Source of the DNA: Ursus arctos | Taxonomy: Eukaryota > Chordata > Mammalia > Carnivora > Ursidae | DNA length: 64,000 bases | Assembly (NCBI RefSeq): GCF_023065955.2 | Contig: NW_026622808.1 | Span: 45,272,475 to 45,336,474, forward strand | Direction: 5' to 3' | Part shown: positions 36,343 through 49,044 of the stretch, in pieces | How positions within the stretch are numbered: position 1 is the stretch's first letter | Layout of the letters: each line of letters begins with the position of its first letter | Position numbers and translations under genes: made by a program | The notes under the pieces: model-generated | Told to the model about the DNA's origin: nothing | Databases searched by the model: none | What the model saw: the letters and a program-made list of their open reading frames with translations, nothing else

Positions 36343-36388
36343 AGTGAAGGTCTGTGAATTAGTGAAGGTCTGTGAATTAGTGAAGGTC
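36343..36388 (+). repeat. 18-bp tandem repeat, about 2.6 copies
   Basis: agtgaaggtctgtgaatt occurs at 36343-36360 and 36361-36378, followed by a partial third copy (agtgaaggtc). Confidence 0.95.
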
Positions 36389-37189
36389 TCATCTCTGGTC
36401 TTATCACAGCGACGAGACTCTAGAAGGGCAATGTCACATGATAATTTCCCCTCCCAACAATACAAAATCCTCCTGCTGGACTTCTGGGATTTTGAAGAGA
36501 AGTGGAAGGGTCCAGAGCTTTGAAGGTTAAGGGAAAGCCTTCTGTAATTTCGGCAACATCCACCCAGGAAAAATGACAGCTGCTCAATCTTTCTTCTTAA
36601 AGACCAACACACATATCCAAAGAGCCCTGGATTCTGTTTGGCCCTGGGAATTTGTGCAATAAAAAAAGAAGGGGGTTTGTGAATCCTACTTCTGCATAGC
36701 ATATGTTTTCAAAGATTATGGTTTACTTAAGGAAAGACTTTTGCATTAATCAGATTTATGCATTAGTTGCTTGGCTCAGCCTGGATACTTGGGGTAAAAT
36801 TCAAATGTACTGCGTATATGAAACCCAGGATATGACTAAGCACTGAAAGTAAAAGTAAGCTACAGCAATAGAAAGATCAACAGAAAGAGTTCACAGACTT
36901 TCTTAACAAAACCTTGTTGTCTTAAATGGCGTGTTCTCCCCTCACACTCCCCAACACGACATTTTTGACCTAATCCTTCTTTGTACATTTGCATTTGCTG
37001 TCTCAACTCACTCCGCAAGTCAGCTGACTTTTTCTACTTTAAGACACCTCACTGAAACAGGGGACAAGGACAGGGTTCTCAGAGGGATTCCAGGAGGTTG
37101 AACTGGAGCCAGCAATAAAATGTGACTGCTTCACAGCTCTAAATATAGCTCTCTCTCCCTTGACAACTACGCTGGCCTGCTTTCAGTTG

Positions 37190-37422
37190 CTGGAACTGCA
37201 CAAATTCTCTCTTGCCTCAGGGCCTTTGCACATGCCATTCCTAAGGCCAATAGCTTCCTTCCCCTCCTCTTCTCTTCCTGTGCAGGACCAAGTCCTTTTA
37301 TCTCATTCTTAGCTTCAATATCCCTCCAGAGGGCTTCCTGATCATCCTTTTTAGTTGGTCAACCCTCAACATTCTCTATTCTTGACCCTGCTCATTTCCT
37401 TCATGGCACATATTACAATCTG

Positions 37423-37463
<41 letters not shown>

Positions 37464-37560
37464 CTCCTGCTAGATCGTAAACCATCTCCATCCTGTCCTT
37501 CCCTGCAAGCTGCACCAGTGGCTGGCTCTCTTACCCTCTGGCTTCTAGTGGATGGGGCTT
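37190..37560 (+). repeat. L2 LINE
   Basis: 'cagggcctttgcacatgcca' and 'ttcctgatcatcctttttag' are L2 markers. A GT tract interrupts it at 37426-37461. Confidence 0.65.
37426..37461 (+). repeat. (GT)n microsatellite, about 18 units
   Basis: Uninterrupted GT run of about 36 bp. Confidence 0.97.
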
Positions 37561-37769
37561 GACTTCTGGGAGGAGATCAGAGGGGCAGAGAGTGAGAGAG
37601 GTCAAGGGGTTGCCCTGGTTCCCTCCCCCAGGCTGCAGGTTGGCTGCAGTTCTCTCCCTGAGTCCTCAGTTCCTACTCAGTGGCCTTTCTTTGATTACTC
37701 TCTGAAGGTGCCGCCTATTTCCTGCTGGGGCCCTGACTGACACAGGGACTGGCTCGGATTTATTTGCCA

Positions 37770-37830
37770 ATGTGTAACTGACACATGGTAGCTGCTCAAT
37801 AAATATTTGTTGACTACGTGAATACAAGAA
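37770..37830 (+). repeat. L2 LINE 3' end
   Basis: 'acatggtagctgctcaataa' then atatttgttgac is the L2 terminus. It may belong with the L2 upstream. Confidence 0.7.
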
Positions 37831-39244
37831 CGAAGAATCAAGATTTTTAAAAATGTCTTCCTCTTCCCCGTTCTGTTTCCCAAACAATCTTGTATCAAAC
37901 TTGAGGATGGAAAACAGATAAAACAGGGTTGCTGGGATTCTGGGTGGGTGGGGGAGACACACAAGCATGGTCCTGTTTTGAATGGCAACTCTAGAAAGCC
38001 AGCATGTTGAGATCTATCTGGAGGGAATGCCCTGAAGGAGGACGCGGCATCTTCTGTGTATACAATGGAGAAACCGGATATTAGGGGCTTGGCTGAGAGT
38101 ATTCACATCTCAGGGCTCCCAGGGGGACTTCGGGTCAGCTGGTGGAAGACAATGGGGGCGGGGGTGGTGGGGAGAAGATGGTACTTGTGTGCACCCACGG
38201 AAGAGTGTTTAACATTCTCTTTTTGCTGTCGTCTTGGGGCTCAGAGGAAAGCTGGCTAAAACACGTCCTCCGACCCGATGCGCTCCGTCTATGACTGCCA
38301 GATAAAGGTGTGGCGCCCAGGTGCCCCGGCTCCCGAGGGCCCCACAATAAACAGATTCAGAGGGCGGAAAGTGACAGAGGAAGCCATCTGCTTCTCGGGC
38401 AGCCAGAATCCCGAGCGGAAAGAAAGCCACAAAGGACAGCACTCAAGGTGATAGAAAGCCCAGCCACTGACAGGTCACTGTTCCCTCAGGGATGGTGAGA
38501 TTGGGGCTGCACTGAGAATGGCATGAGAACCTTGGGGCCAGGCTGGAATTCCTCTCCCTGCACAGGGGCCCGAGCCTGAAACACATCTGCAGACAGGGCC
38601 TGGCTGGGCTTGCTCCTGGGGCTGATAATGATCTCCGTGGAAAACTTCCATTGTTGTCTGTCCCCATTGTCTTCCCAGCTCAGGGCTCAAAGCAGGGCCT
38701 GTTTCTCATCCACAGATTCTAAGAACAAATTAACTCCTCTAAGCTGTGGCGAATGGGAATTCTCTGAGAAGTTAATTGATGCTGGGGGTGGGGGGGGGTA
38801 GGGAAGGGAAATCCGTGAAGGAAAGGCTGAGGTCCAGGAGCTGGCAGTCGCCTTTCTCACGTTGAGGAGGACAGACTCCCTTAGCACTAAAAGGTGTTAC
38901 ATGGGCATAATTAGGCCACAGATTGTGGTAGCCTCTTGCAGCTCCGATAAGGCTGGAGATTGAGATCCAGGGAGAAAGGGCTCATCTTTCTTGCTACAAT
39001 CATCTCTGAAGGTCCAAGCAGCAGAGCTCCCCATCTGTGGGTGTCCGAGTGGGTCTGGATTCCTGACATCTACAGAACCGCCAAGCATCACGCCTGTCCG
39101 TCGATTCCGGCCTCTCCTTCCATCCCTGTACCTTAGAAGGCTTTCTGAATTCCATTCAATCTTCCCTCTCCCTGGTAAGGGAGCAACGGGCTGAGACACA
39201 GTTAAAAAAGAAGGTGGCAGGAGGTCAGCACTCTGGGGCACTCG

Positions 39245-39465
39245 ATAACAAGAATAATAATAACTCTCAAATATTGAATTTGCCATGTGCCAGGCATGCA
39301 ATTAAGTGCTTTCTGCATATTACCTCATGCTTCACAACAGCCCCGGGGGGGCAGACATTTCTACTCACACTCCGGGAAGCTGAGGGGCTGAGAGATTTAA
39401 GCCACAGCCTGAGGTCACATAGCTACAGCGGTAGTGGGATTTCAACCAGGTCAGTGTGACCCTTA
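39245..39465 (-). repeat. MIR SINE
   Basis: 'tgccatgtgccaggcatgca' and 'cctgaggtcacatagctaca' fit reverse MIR. Confidence 0.65.
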
Positions 39466-39658
39466 AACACGAAACCCCAGCGTGAGCTGCAGCTGGGGTC
39501 AGAGCAGGACGCACAAAGGGCTCTTTCTGCTGCAGGGGGTGCTTTTGAAATGCCGGGCCCGGGAGGCCCCTTCACAAGCCATCAGGCCCTCCTCAGATGT
39601 GATTCTGAGTGCTTCTGTGGGAAGTGATGATTTCCAAGACAATACCCTGTGTCTAGAC

Positions 39659-40114
39659 CAGGCTTTCTCCACCTTGACACTAGGGTCTCATGGGACCGAT
39701 GGCTCTTGGCTGGAGGGAAGGTGCTGTTCTGTGCCTTGTACGATGTGGAGCAGTACCCTGACCTCTGCCCATTAGAAGCCACTAGCACCCTGCACCCCAA
39801 GTTGTGACAATCAAACATGTCTCCAAACGGGGCGCCTGGGTGGCACGGCCAGTTGAGTGTTTCATTCTTGGTTTCAGCTCAGGTTGTGATTTTGGGGTCG
39901 TGGGATCCAACCCTGTGTCAGGCTCTGCCCTCGGCATGGAGTCGGCTTGAGATTCTCTCTCCCTCTTCCTCTGTCCCTCTCCCTTGTTCTCTCTCTCTCT
40001 TTCTCTCAAATAAATAAATAAATCTTTAAAAAAAAGGTCTCCAAACATTGCTAAATGTCCCCTAGGTGACAAAATCCCCACCCCCTCCCCACTCACCCCT
40101 GCTGAGAACCCCTG
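39659..40114 (-). repeat. MER20 hAT element split by a CanSINE
   Basis: Left part 39659-39828 ('ggctttctccaccttgacac', 'caagttgtgacaatcaaaca') and right part 40037-40114 ('attgctaaatgtcccctagg', 'gctgagaacccctg') together make one MER20. Confidence 0.85.
39829..40036 (+). repeat. CanSINE inside MER20
   Basis: Head 'ggggcgcctgggtggcacgg'. Perfect 10-bp target duplication gtctccaaac at 39819-39828 and 40037-40046. Confidence 0.95.
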
Positions 40115-41529
40115 ACCTAGACCACCCTGCTCACACCACAAGGGCCTTTGTGTATGAATGTGTGTCCCAGGTAAAGGGAATTTCTCTTCTGGTCTTTTTA
40201 CCTAAAAGCCAGTATCCAGATATAAAGAAAGAAAGAAAAAAAAAAATTGAGTTATTCTAGGCTGTTCTCTCCTCTCCCTTCCAGCTCTGAGCTCAATCTG
40301 CTCCCAAGGAAAAGACACAAGTAAAGCCTGAACTGGATTTTTCTGCCTTTGAAAATCAGCACCTCTAACTTAAAAGGCAGCCATCAGGTAGTCGGCTCTG
40401 GGCGGACTGAGATACCCAGGCAAGGTCCAGACTGCTCAGTTTGGGGGGGGGGGGCACAGAATCCCTGCCAGGACAGTCACACTGAGAGTATGCCGTCAGA
40501 ATCAGAATAAGGCCTCACAGGTGGCCCTAGACTGATAACACCCTGGAGGGGGGGGGGCGCAGACAGGACCGGGAGGGATGACTGACTCCAAGAAGCCGGG
40601 ATCCCTTGCGCTTTGCAGTTGAGAGTCAAGGATCTGTTTCAACGAAAGGCCCAGAGAACAGAAATACACCAAAGGACGTTTTCTATTGCTTTCTGCAAAG
40701 AGCAAAATGATCAAGTTTTTGCCCCCACTCCTTGTACATGGGAAGAATAGAAGAGAAAAGAGAAGACAGGAGCTGGGTCATTCGCAAACTGGGACACCAA
40801 ACCCTCTCATAGCCAGGAGTTGAGAAAGGCTCTTTTCTGGAACCGAGGAAAGGAATGGGGGAAATAGGTCTGTTTTAGTTAAGTGGAAGGGGAATTCAGC
40901 AGGACATTTTTAAGCTGTTAAAAGTTTTTGTACCAAAGAAAACACTAGGCTTTTTCTTAGTAATTTTGTGTTGGAAGACACAGACTTCATCTTCTAGACA
41001 GTGCCCCGCCTGTTTACTCAGCCTGATGTGTGACAGCTGCCTCCCAGAAACATGTCGTGCTCTGGTTTTGATTTGGGAAGGGCAGGCGGGAGGTGGTGCC
41101 TGGTCCACACGGCTGGGAAAAACACACACAGACGCACACACAGCTACCTGGGTGTTCACAGTGATGCTTGTGAAAATTATTCTAAGTTAACCAACCAATC
41201 AACCCTCCTTGAATTCATGGGAAACTTTGGTTTCCTGGCCTTTTTACTTGTGTATGGATTTCCAGCCAAAACAGACCCTGTTTGGAGGTTAGAGTATTTT
41301 ATCGTCCACTTTTCCTGCTGCATTCAATGACAACACCAAAACCACCAAATGCTCTTGGCAAGTATTACCCTCTTTCACATATAGTCCATACTGGGTACTT
41401 AAGAAATACACCATCTGTGTTTCAGGTAATGTGCTCTTAGCTTCCTAAGGTGCTATTTACTGTACCAAGGGCTATTTGATGTCAGATGTCAGGGGCATTT
41501 TCAGAGCTTTTTAGAAGAAGCATAATCTA

Positions 41530-41722
41530 GGGTTGCTTGGGTGGCTCAACTGGTTAAGTGACTGCCTTCGGCTCAGGTCATGATCCCAGGGTCCTGGGAC
41601 TGAGCTCCGCATCGGGCTCCCTGCTCAGTATGGGAGCCTGGTTCTCCCTCTCCTACTCCCGCTGCTCGCACGTGCTCTGTCTCTCTCTTCTCTGTCAAAT
41701 AAATAAAATCTTTAAAAAAAAA
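41530..41722 (+). repeat. CanSINE
   Basis: 'gggttgcttgggtggctcaa' head and taaataaaatctttaaaaa tail. Flanks agaagcataatcta (41516-41529) and agcagcatagtcta (41723-41736) differ at two of 14 positions. Confidence 0.93.
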
Positions 41723-41885
41723 AGCAGCATAGTCTAATTTTTCTTTTGTCTAAATAGGAGACTCATGGATAAGAGAAGATACAAAGGGGAACCACAGGTA
41801 AGAAGAAAGTTCTAACCACAGACAAGGTGGTAGGGAAGGGTGGTAGGGAGGGGTGCTGGCTCAGGCATGATCTGGGTTTCTCTAG

Positions 41886-42056
41886 CTCCACGCTCCTCAA
41901 ACTTAGTGGGCCTAAGAGTTCTCTGGGGGCATTGATTAGAAATGTTGGTTCCCAGGTCTGGGCCCTGAGAGATTCTGTTTGCAGGACTGGGATGGACCCA
42001 AGAATGTGCACTGTTGACAAGCATCCCAGATGAATGAGATGTAGGTGGTCCCCAGG
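41886..42056 (+). repeat. MER5-group hAT MITE
   Basis: 'cacgctcctcaaacttagtg' and 'gattagaaatgttggttccc' align by eye to MER5. Confidence 0.6.
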
Positions 42057-42339
42057 TAAGTAATTGATGGAGGGGATGGTGACTGTTTACATGGAGAAAT
42101 AGATTCCCCAAAGCTGCCCCAGGTGGCTTGTACTAGGAAGTGGGGTTTTAATCACACTCATTTTCCACTGCTCGGGAGGCACTACATGTCTGGGCAGAGG
42201 AGGGGTGGCTGGGCAAGGGATGGTTGGCACAGAATCGCTGATGGGCCTCCCATTCCCACCAGAACACTCCGTGGAGGAGATGCTCAAGTGAGGAGGTCAC
42301 GCATCTGGTGAGAAGCTGCGCCAAACTATTTAGAAGTTT

Positions 42340-42740
42340 TGATTATGTTTATAAGGAAAGAGTGAGTCAAAAAAGTACGTTTTGTTGATGCAAGTCAAAA
42401 GAAATCAAGATTTCAATACAAATCAGTTTGGGAACCTCCTAAATGTCCCATTCCAGGGACATGGGGACAGCCATTCGACTGAATATTAACGCAGTCATTA
42501 AATATGATGGTGACAAAAACTATGAAAATAAGCTAATGACAATGCAAGTGACAAAACTCAGTGTGTTTACAGTTCAGAAAAAATAACACACTGCTATAAA
42601 GGGAAAAAACTTGAAAATTCAGCAAAATATTAGCACTAGTCGAGTGGTAAGAGCTGGGATATATTTTTCCCTATTTCCCTCTTAATTTTTCTCTTGTACC
42701 TTTTCTTAGTTGCCCATATTTAAAAAAAATAAATCCTAAA
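42340..42740 (+). repeat. L1ME-type 3' fragment
   Basis: 'gaatattaacgcagtcatta' and the tail 'ttttctcttgtaccttttct' resemble the 3' end of old L1ME. Diverged. Confidence 0.5.
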
Positions 42741-43754
42741 AACCTGAGTTTCAAAGCCATTATCAAGCAGATGGGAGCAATGGTGTTTCCCTTTGTGAGA
42801 CTCCCACATTCAAAAGCTCCAAGAGAAATGCACACAGGTCCTTTAAAAATCTTCTCTGTAAAATCTTGTACCAGTCTGAAGAGCCCATTGGCCCCCTGCC
42901 TCCACCCCGGACCCATTTTCCAGTGTTGCCTTTTCAGTAATAAAATGAATAAGATCAGCAACCTTTTCTCTCCTGTCAGCAACCATGGTTACTTACTCTG
43001 GGTAGAGATGACTGCTCACGCCCAGGGAGGTTATAAATAAGCCTCCTGAATGGTTATTAAAAACCAGGACACTGGAAAAATTTTTCTGAACCCAGAAAAT
43101 GTCAGTGAGACCATGACCTGTAGCAGGCATGCACTGGCCCCTCTGGGGTGAGCTCTGTCCAGATTGGTCTGTCCACTGCCCCCCCCCCCACCTGGCTCTG
43201 AGAATATCCTCGGCTTCCACACATAGCACGAAATTGACCCAAAAAGAGAAACACGAGATGGACAGATTCTGCCACGACTTTCATTCTGCTGGTTTTCATC
43301 TGGCCCTTGGTCTGTGAGTCTGGTTCAAAGCCATGAAATACCAGGAAGAGGGCACGGCTTCCATAAGGAACACAGAGAAAGTCACCCCAAGGGACCAGTC
43401 AGAAACCTGCATCACATCCTCAACACTGAGCAGAGGGTTGGGCTCTGTCCAATCTGCCCTTGTAAAACATGTCCTTGCTGGCCTGAATTCCCTGCATTGA
43501 AATCACCACAGAGACACGCCCCCTTGTCTCCAGAAATCCATGGCGAACACACATAATGGACATAGGATGTCAAGTTCATATGATGGGGCTTCTGGAGGAA
43601 GGAACTAGATCCAAGGTCAGTCCCAGATGTCTGGGATGCCCCAGCCGGGATGCGCTCAGTAGCAGAAACCTGTGCTGTTTACTTCCTTGCAGTACAATCC
43701 CACTTCCTTTGAAAAATACTACCTTGATCTCTCTTTGAGAAGCCCACCTGCACT

Positions 43755-44265
43755 CTCAGTCCCTGCAGCTTAGATGCACTGGACCCCACCGCCTATGTAT
43801 TAGGGTAGGCACGTAACTCAGGACGGACCAATCAGAGTGGACATTCCTCTGCTCCTCCCACCACAGGACTTAGTTTAAGAATTGTCAGGTGACCCAAGTC
43901 AGGCAAATGAGACTCCATTCTGGAACTTTTGGTGACACTATTACAAAAGGTAAGTTCCCCTTCCCCTTCACCTGATGCGAGTGAATGTTAGCCTAGAGCT
44001 GCCCACCGCCATCTCGGCTACCACTGGGAAGAGCCTGTCTGAGAACGAAGCCAGCCCATGGGAGGAAGCAAGAACCCAGAGAGACAGGGAAAGAAGGTGG
44101 GTCCCCACAACATCATGTGGGCACCTGGACCCAGCTGTTCCCAGAACCAAAGTCCTGTGAACTTTGTAGACACTTGATTTAAAGAAAACAAACTTATCTG
44201 TTTACACCAGAGTTGAGTTGGAATTCTGACACTTGCAAACAAGAGTTCTGCAGTTCCCATGAATT
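43755..44265 (+). repeat. Unassigned ancient interspersed repeat
   Basis: 'cggaccaatcagagtggaca', 'ccgccatctcggctaccact', 'tgagaacgaagccagcccat' and an end 'gttgagttggaattctgaca' follow a word order I know from an old dispersed family also visible near 56340-56780 and 52780-53000. I cannot name the family. Confidence 0.45.
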
Positions 44266-44989
44266 AAGACAATCTTAATGCCTTCTCCAGGCTGGCCCTG
44301 AGGCCAACTGCCAGGACTCTGGGTTTTCTAATCTGTAATTCCAGACCGGGCCACCCATCCTTCCCAGCCGAGGGGAGGAACAAAGGATCTGGGCTGTAAA
44401 ATTCATGAGCACGACTGAGGTGTGGCCGCTCAAGGAAGGGGTGCCAGCTGGTTAGAAGGTTTGACCCAACCGTTTAAATCAAGAAACTGGAGTAGAGGAT
44501 GCATATCCCAACCGTGCGGAAGAAAAGGAGCAATGTTCCTGCCCAGAATTAAATATAGAAATGTTTGGCATTACAAGGATTAAAAAACATTTCAGACATT
44601 CTTGGTCAAGTGAGTTGTTCCAGTTGTTGCTCCAAATCCCCACACTGTCATTCTCTCGTTCTCTCCCCATTTGCCAGCAAGACTGAAAAATTACCCCGCG
44701 ACCCCCTAGCAATCAGTGCATCTCGGTGTTGCACAACGAAGTGGCCCTTGTCAAGGTGTAGAGGTGCCACAACCGTGCAGCACTCATCCAAGGCAGTAGG
44801 AAGCCCTTTCCGACTCTATTTCGGCTGGGTCTCTACATATCCAGGCCAATGACACGTGCGTTCAGCTGATGCTGGCCTGGGTCAAGAATCACAGAGTTGG
44901 CAAACTTGTGGACATTTCCAGGTTTTCAATTGGATCCTCTTCTGTCTCTCAGGACCCTTCCCTCAAGGGCACTGTCAACCTGCCCATTT

Positions 44990-45385
44990 TCTTTCCTAGA
45001 TCACCATCCTACCCATCCTCTTATATCAGTCTTCAAGGCTGTTTACACTGTGGGCCTTCTTTCATGTGTTTATACTTGCTGTACATTCGTACCACAGGGC
45101 CTTTGCACATGCTGCTCTTGCTGCCTGGAATCCTCCTTCCCTTGTCTCGTAAACATGGCTTTTTTCAGGATACTCTAACCTTCCTAACTCAGCTATATCC
45201 TTCGTTGTATGCCCTCTTAGCCCGCACTTCCCACAGATTCAATTTCAGATTGTACAATTAGATGCTTGCTATCTACTAAACTCCACTAGACTGTGAGGGG
45301 CAGGAAGGTAGGCCCCTTGTCCACTTTAGCTCAGCATTGTATCCCTAGCACCTTGCAGAGGCAGGGGCACCTACTAAATAGTATT
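44990..45385 (+). repeat. L2 LINE 3' region
   Basis: 'cagggcctttgcacatgctg', 'ctagactgtgaggggcagga' and 'tatccctagcaccttgcaga' are consecutive L2 landmarks. Confidence 0.8.
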
Positions 45386-45590
45386 ATCAGCTAATAGCAC
45401 TGAGCACTTAGAGGACATCAGGCACTGTCCTAAGTTCTTTACAGGAATTAACTAATTCAATTCCCACAACAACCCTAGAAGGCACTGCTGTCATTTCATT
45501 TCAAAGATGAGGACATGGAGGCACAGAAAAGATAAGCCCAGGGTCACAGAGGTATTAAACCACGAAGTCCAATTTCCAGCTCTGGCAGAC
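45385..45590 (-). repeat. MIR SINE
   Basis: 'atgaggacatggaggcacag' followed by 'cccagggtcacagaggtatt' is the reverse MIR core. Confidence 0.75.
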
Positions 45591-45656
45591 TGGGCTATAG
45601 CCCATGCTGTCTTTGACTCTGCAGTAACAGAGGGTAATCTCTCAAGTCACACTGGC

Positions 45657-45690
45657 TGGCTGAATGAATGAATGAATGAGTGAACGAATG
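45657..45690 (+). repeat. (TGAA)n simple repeat
   Basis: 'ctgaatgaatgaatgaatga' and then gtgaacgaatg. A short imperfect tetranucleotide run. Confidence 0.85.
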
Positions 45691-46239
45691 CACAGAAACC
45701 ATCCACACCTGCATTTCCTTCCTACAGGTCCCAGCTCTCTGTGACCCAGCCACTCTTTACGGCATGTGGCTGACCCTCCAGGAAGAGCCGTGTTCCTAGC
45801 CTCGTTGCTGTGCTCCAGGGCGCCTGGCTGGGGACCAGCTGACCACCTCCAGCTGTCCTTTGGGGCGGCCTCTGCCTGAAGCCACTGGTCCTGATTCGAA
45901 CTCTGCTCTTCACCTGGCCCCAGTGTGACTTGAACCGTGGCCCTGACTAGCCTTCCTCTGCTCTCAGCGGGTGTCTCCTGCCAGGTGCCCACCTCTAGAC
46001 TGTCTGCACCTGTCTTCTTTGTCTTTAAGTGCCCCTGACCCAGGCATGTCACCTCGGACTGCCAGCTTTGCCTTCTGCCGTGCCAAGGCCAGACGGACAT
46101 CAGCAGACTGGCTGCGACAGGAAAAGAAATCCTGGTCCCTTCAGACAGAGTCACTGTGCAAATCCCGACTGTGACCATGACCCTTCCTGTGGGGATTTTA
46201 TCACGGAGACTGAGAGCAGGGGCCCTGCAGACTATCACA

Positions 46240-46385
46240 CCCAGCTTCGGGTCCTGGTTGTCAGTGGTGACCATGGGGAGGTCATACCTCCCGTGGACTC
46301 GAGCATACTTATCTGTAAAATGGGGAAAATAATCAGACTTTTCTCACAGGGCCGTTATGAGGATTTAGAGAGATGTTACCTGTGA
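46240..46385 (+). repeat. MIR SINE fragment
   Basis: 'acttatctgtaaaatgggga' and 'cagggccgttatgaggattt' are the MIR 3' half. Confidence 0.65.
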
Positions 46386-46462
46386 CATCACCATCATGTC
46401 AGCCCATAGCCTGTGGTCTCACGGTTGTAACCTGTTATGACTATCATCACCATCCACGTGTG

Positions 46463-46685
46463 CCATGGTACGGTGGTTAAGGGCACGCGCCTGGAGCTAG
46501 AATGCCCGTGTTTGAATCCTGCTCTTCCACTGCCAAGCAGTGCGGTCTCGAGTTACACAGCCTCTCAGTGTCTCACTCAGGTCATCCGTAAGATGGGAGT
46601 AACAACGGTGTCTACCTCATAGGGATATGGTGAGCCAGTTCGCACAAAGCCCTTAGAACTGTGCCGAGTACGTGACCGACACCCC
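46463..46685 (+). repeat. MIR SINE, near full length
   Basis: 'ggtggttaagggcacgcgcc' start, 'gtgtttgaatcctgctcttc' tRNA-like B box region and 'tccgtaagatgggagtaaca' follow in consensus order. Confidence 0.85.
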
Positions 46686-47325
46686 ACAATCCCCGTTGCT
46701 GCTGCTGTTCCTACTGCCTGCAATCCTGTGGTCACCCAGGCTGCAAGGGGCTTCGCAGGCACGTGTAGGCAATGGCAGGGTTCAAGAGCTTCTGTGAGGC
46801 TCCCCACGGTGCTGGTGTCACTGGTGACGTGCTCGCCTGACTCACTCTGCGCGAGCATAAAGGATGGACGGTGCTTTCCGGAGAGAACGGGCAGTACGCT
46901 CCCAGTTCTCAACAAATCAGGAGGTGGCCAAGCCCAGATCTAAGGCTGGCAAGTCACTGGGGCTGTTTCTCCAGATCTGTTCAAAGGAAAAATGCTGCCT
47001 ACAAAAAGATCATGCTTTATGTCAGACTAAACACTACAAACTTATTCCATAATGTGAGTTATTGACTATGGAAGAAAAAAAATCCATTATCTAGAAAACC
47101 AGCTTTCACCTAAGGATCAAGGTGTTTTGACTAAGCCTTCTATGACACATACTTGTTATTCACAGACTGGGATTCCAGGATTTAAAGATACACAGTTCTG
47201 AGCACTGCCTTCTCAAAAGACTAGGGAATTTTCTAGCAAAATTTAAATGCAACAGTGGGGGTTGGTGGCAAAACGACTGACTTTCCAAGTCTAGTTAATA
47301 CCACGTCTTTGGGGTGCATGTGTGA

Positions 47326-47351
47326 ATGTGTGTGTGTGTGTGTGTGTGTGT
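47326..47351 (+). repeat. (TG)n microsatellite, about 13 units
   Basis: Uninterrupted TG run of about 26 bp. Confidence 0.92.
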
Positions 47352-47724
47352 ACACAGCGTAGGATCTGGAAGGCTATTCAAGGTTTGCTTCAGTGACCAA
47401 GGATGAAGCAGTGCTTAGAGTACGAGCTACAATCTTTCTTCCACACAGCTGTGTCTGACGGATCTATGGAAACACAGGGGCATAGAATGCACTTCTTTAG
47501 TTCTGTTTCTCATGCTCTTCGCATGCTGGTTAAAAAAAAAAAGGGATCCCACGGGAACATCTGCAAACCTAAAAATGCAAACCTGCATAGCTGGGGGACG
47601 CTGGGAGATGTCAGTAGCCAAAACATTCCTGGAGGCCAAAGCTGTGCACCCGTATGCTTGGGATAAGAATGATAAAAATGCAATCATAGCAGAAAGTATC
47701 AGGTAACCATTATAGAAGGTCCTC

Positions 47725-47925
47725 TGCGTCAAAGACTCTATTAATGAGTTTAAATGCATTATCATATACTTCTCCCCAAAACACTACGAAGGAAGTACAG
47801 TTATTCACTAAATACCGTAGATGGGGTAACTGAGCCTTACAGAATGGAAGCAACTGTGCAAGGCCACCCAGCTCTGACATGATGAAGGCTGGATTTGAAC
47901 TGGTACTCCAAACCATGAACTGACA
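47725..47925 (-). repeat. MIR SINE
   Basis: 'gatggggtaactgagcctta' and 'gtgcaaggccacccagctct' are the reverse MIR core. Confidence 0.75.
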
Positions 47926-48012
47926 ATCTGAAAAATTGGGGCTCATGGGAGAATTTCTAAAGAGACAAATAATGGGGTTAAAATTGTGTCCATCCTACCA
48001 GCTCCCTCCTGC

Positions 48013-48215
48013 CATCTGTGCTGTCCAACAGGGTGGCCTCTAGCTACATGTGGCTATTGAAATTAAATGTAATTTCAGATTCTGCTCAGTGCTCTTGAGT
48101 GCTTGAAATGTGGCTAGAGCAGCTGACGGCCTGAAATTTTAATTTCATTTAATTTTCATGAATCGAAATTTCAATAGTCACACGTGGCTACTGGCTTCAC
48201 TGGGCAGTGCTGATC
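48013..48215 (+). repeat. hAT-type MITE
   Basis: Imperfect inverted ends: ctgtgctgtccaacagggtg on the left and cactgggcagtgctgatc on the right. Inside is 'ctagctacatgtggctattg' and its reverse partner 'agtcacacgtggctactggc'. Familiar as a short hAT element whose name I do not assign. Confidence 0.7.
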
Positions 48216-48469
48216 TCAGGTATCAGACACAGTTCAGGGATGCTTCCCCCAAATCTCAGAGACAGAGCGGCATTCGGTGCTTTGCCCAAGGGCCCAAAGA
48301 AAATCATGGGGATAAATCCCATGCCTCTTCTTTAGGATCTGAGGTGGTATATGCTTCAGACTTAATCACGTGGCCTTTCCAATATTTCCCAACACCCAGA
48401 TCTCCTGATTTTCTCCTAAGTCACCACATGGGGACAATAAAGTCAAAATAGACAAGCCCAGGAACCACT

Positions 48470-48647
48470 GTTCTCAGACAGTGGTTGCATCCGCTTTAGC
48501 AGGGAGCTGGTTAAAATGCAGTTTCCTGGGTCCCCCCTCCTTAGGGTCTGATGCAGAAGGTTTGGGGGGACATCCTGGATTCTATGTTTGAATCAAGCAG
48601 CCACGGTCTAATGCAGGTGCTCTAGCTTCAAGAAACGCTGCTTCAGA
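48470..48647 (+). repeat. MER5A-like hAT MITE
   Basis: 'gggagctggttaaaatgcag' and 'agggtctgatgcagaaggtt' match the MER5 group. Confidence 0.6.
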
Positions 48648-49044
48648 GGCTGAATTACCTATTTATCTCCTGGCCTCTTAAATAATTATAGCATATACAT
48701 TTTTCGAGAATAGCACCAACTGGGCTGAAAGCCAGGCAGTCATCACTCGGCACTAATTGCTTGCTTCTACGACATGAGGTAAGGTGCTTAGTCACTAAGG
48801 CCTCATTTTTGTTTCATCTAAAATATGAGGATAAAGATACCTGCTATTTGTCCTCTAGGACACACGAGAACACAGATGTGACCGCGTTTGGGAGGGATGA
48901 GGGTTAAAAACACCCTGTAGAGACACCCTATGACTTAGAGACATGTTTTGCTTGTCCAGCAGAGTTTCAGTAGATTTCACATTTTAAAAATCCACACGTT
49001 TAACTTGTCTGGAGGAACCAGAACCGTTGGCAAGCTGGTATGAA

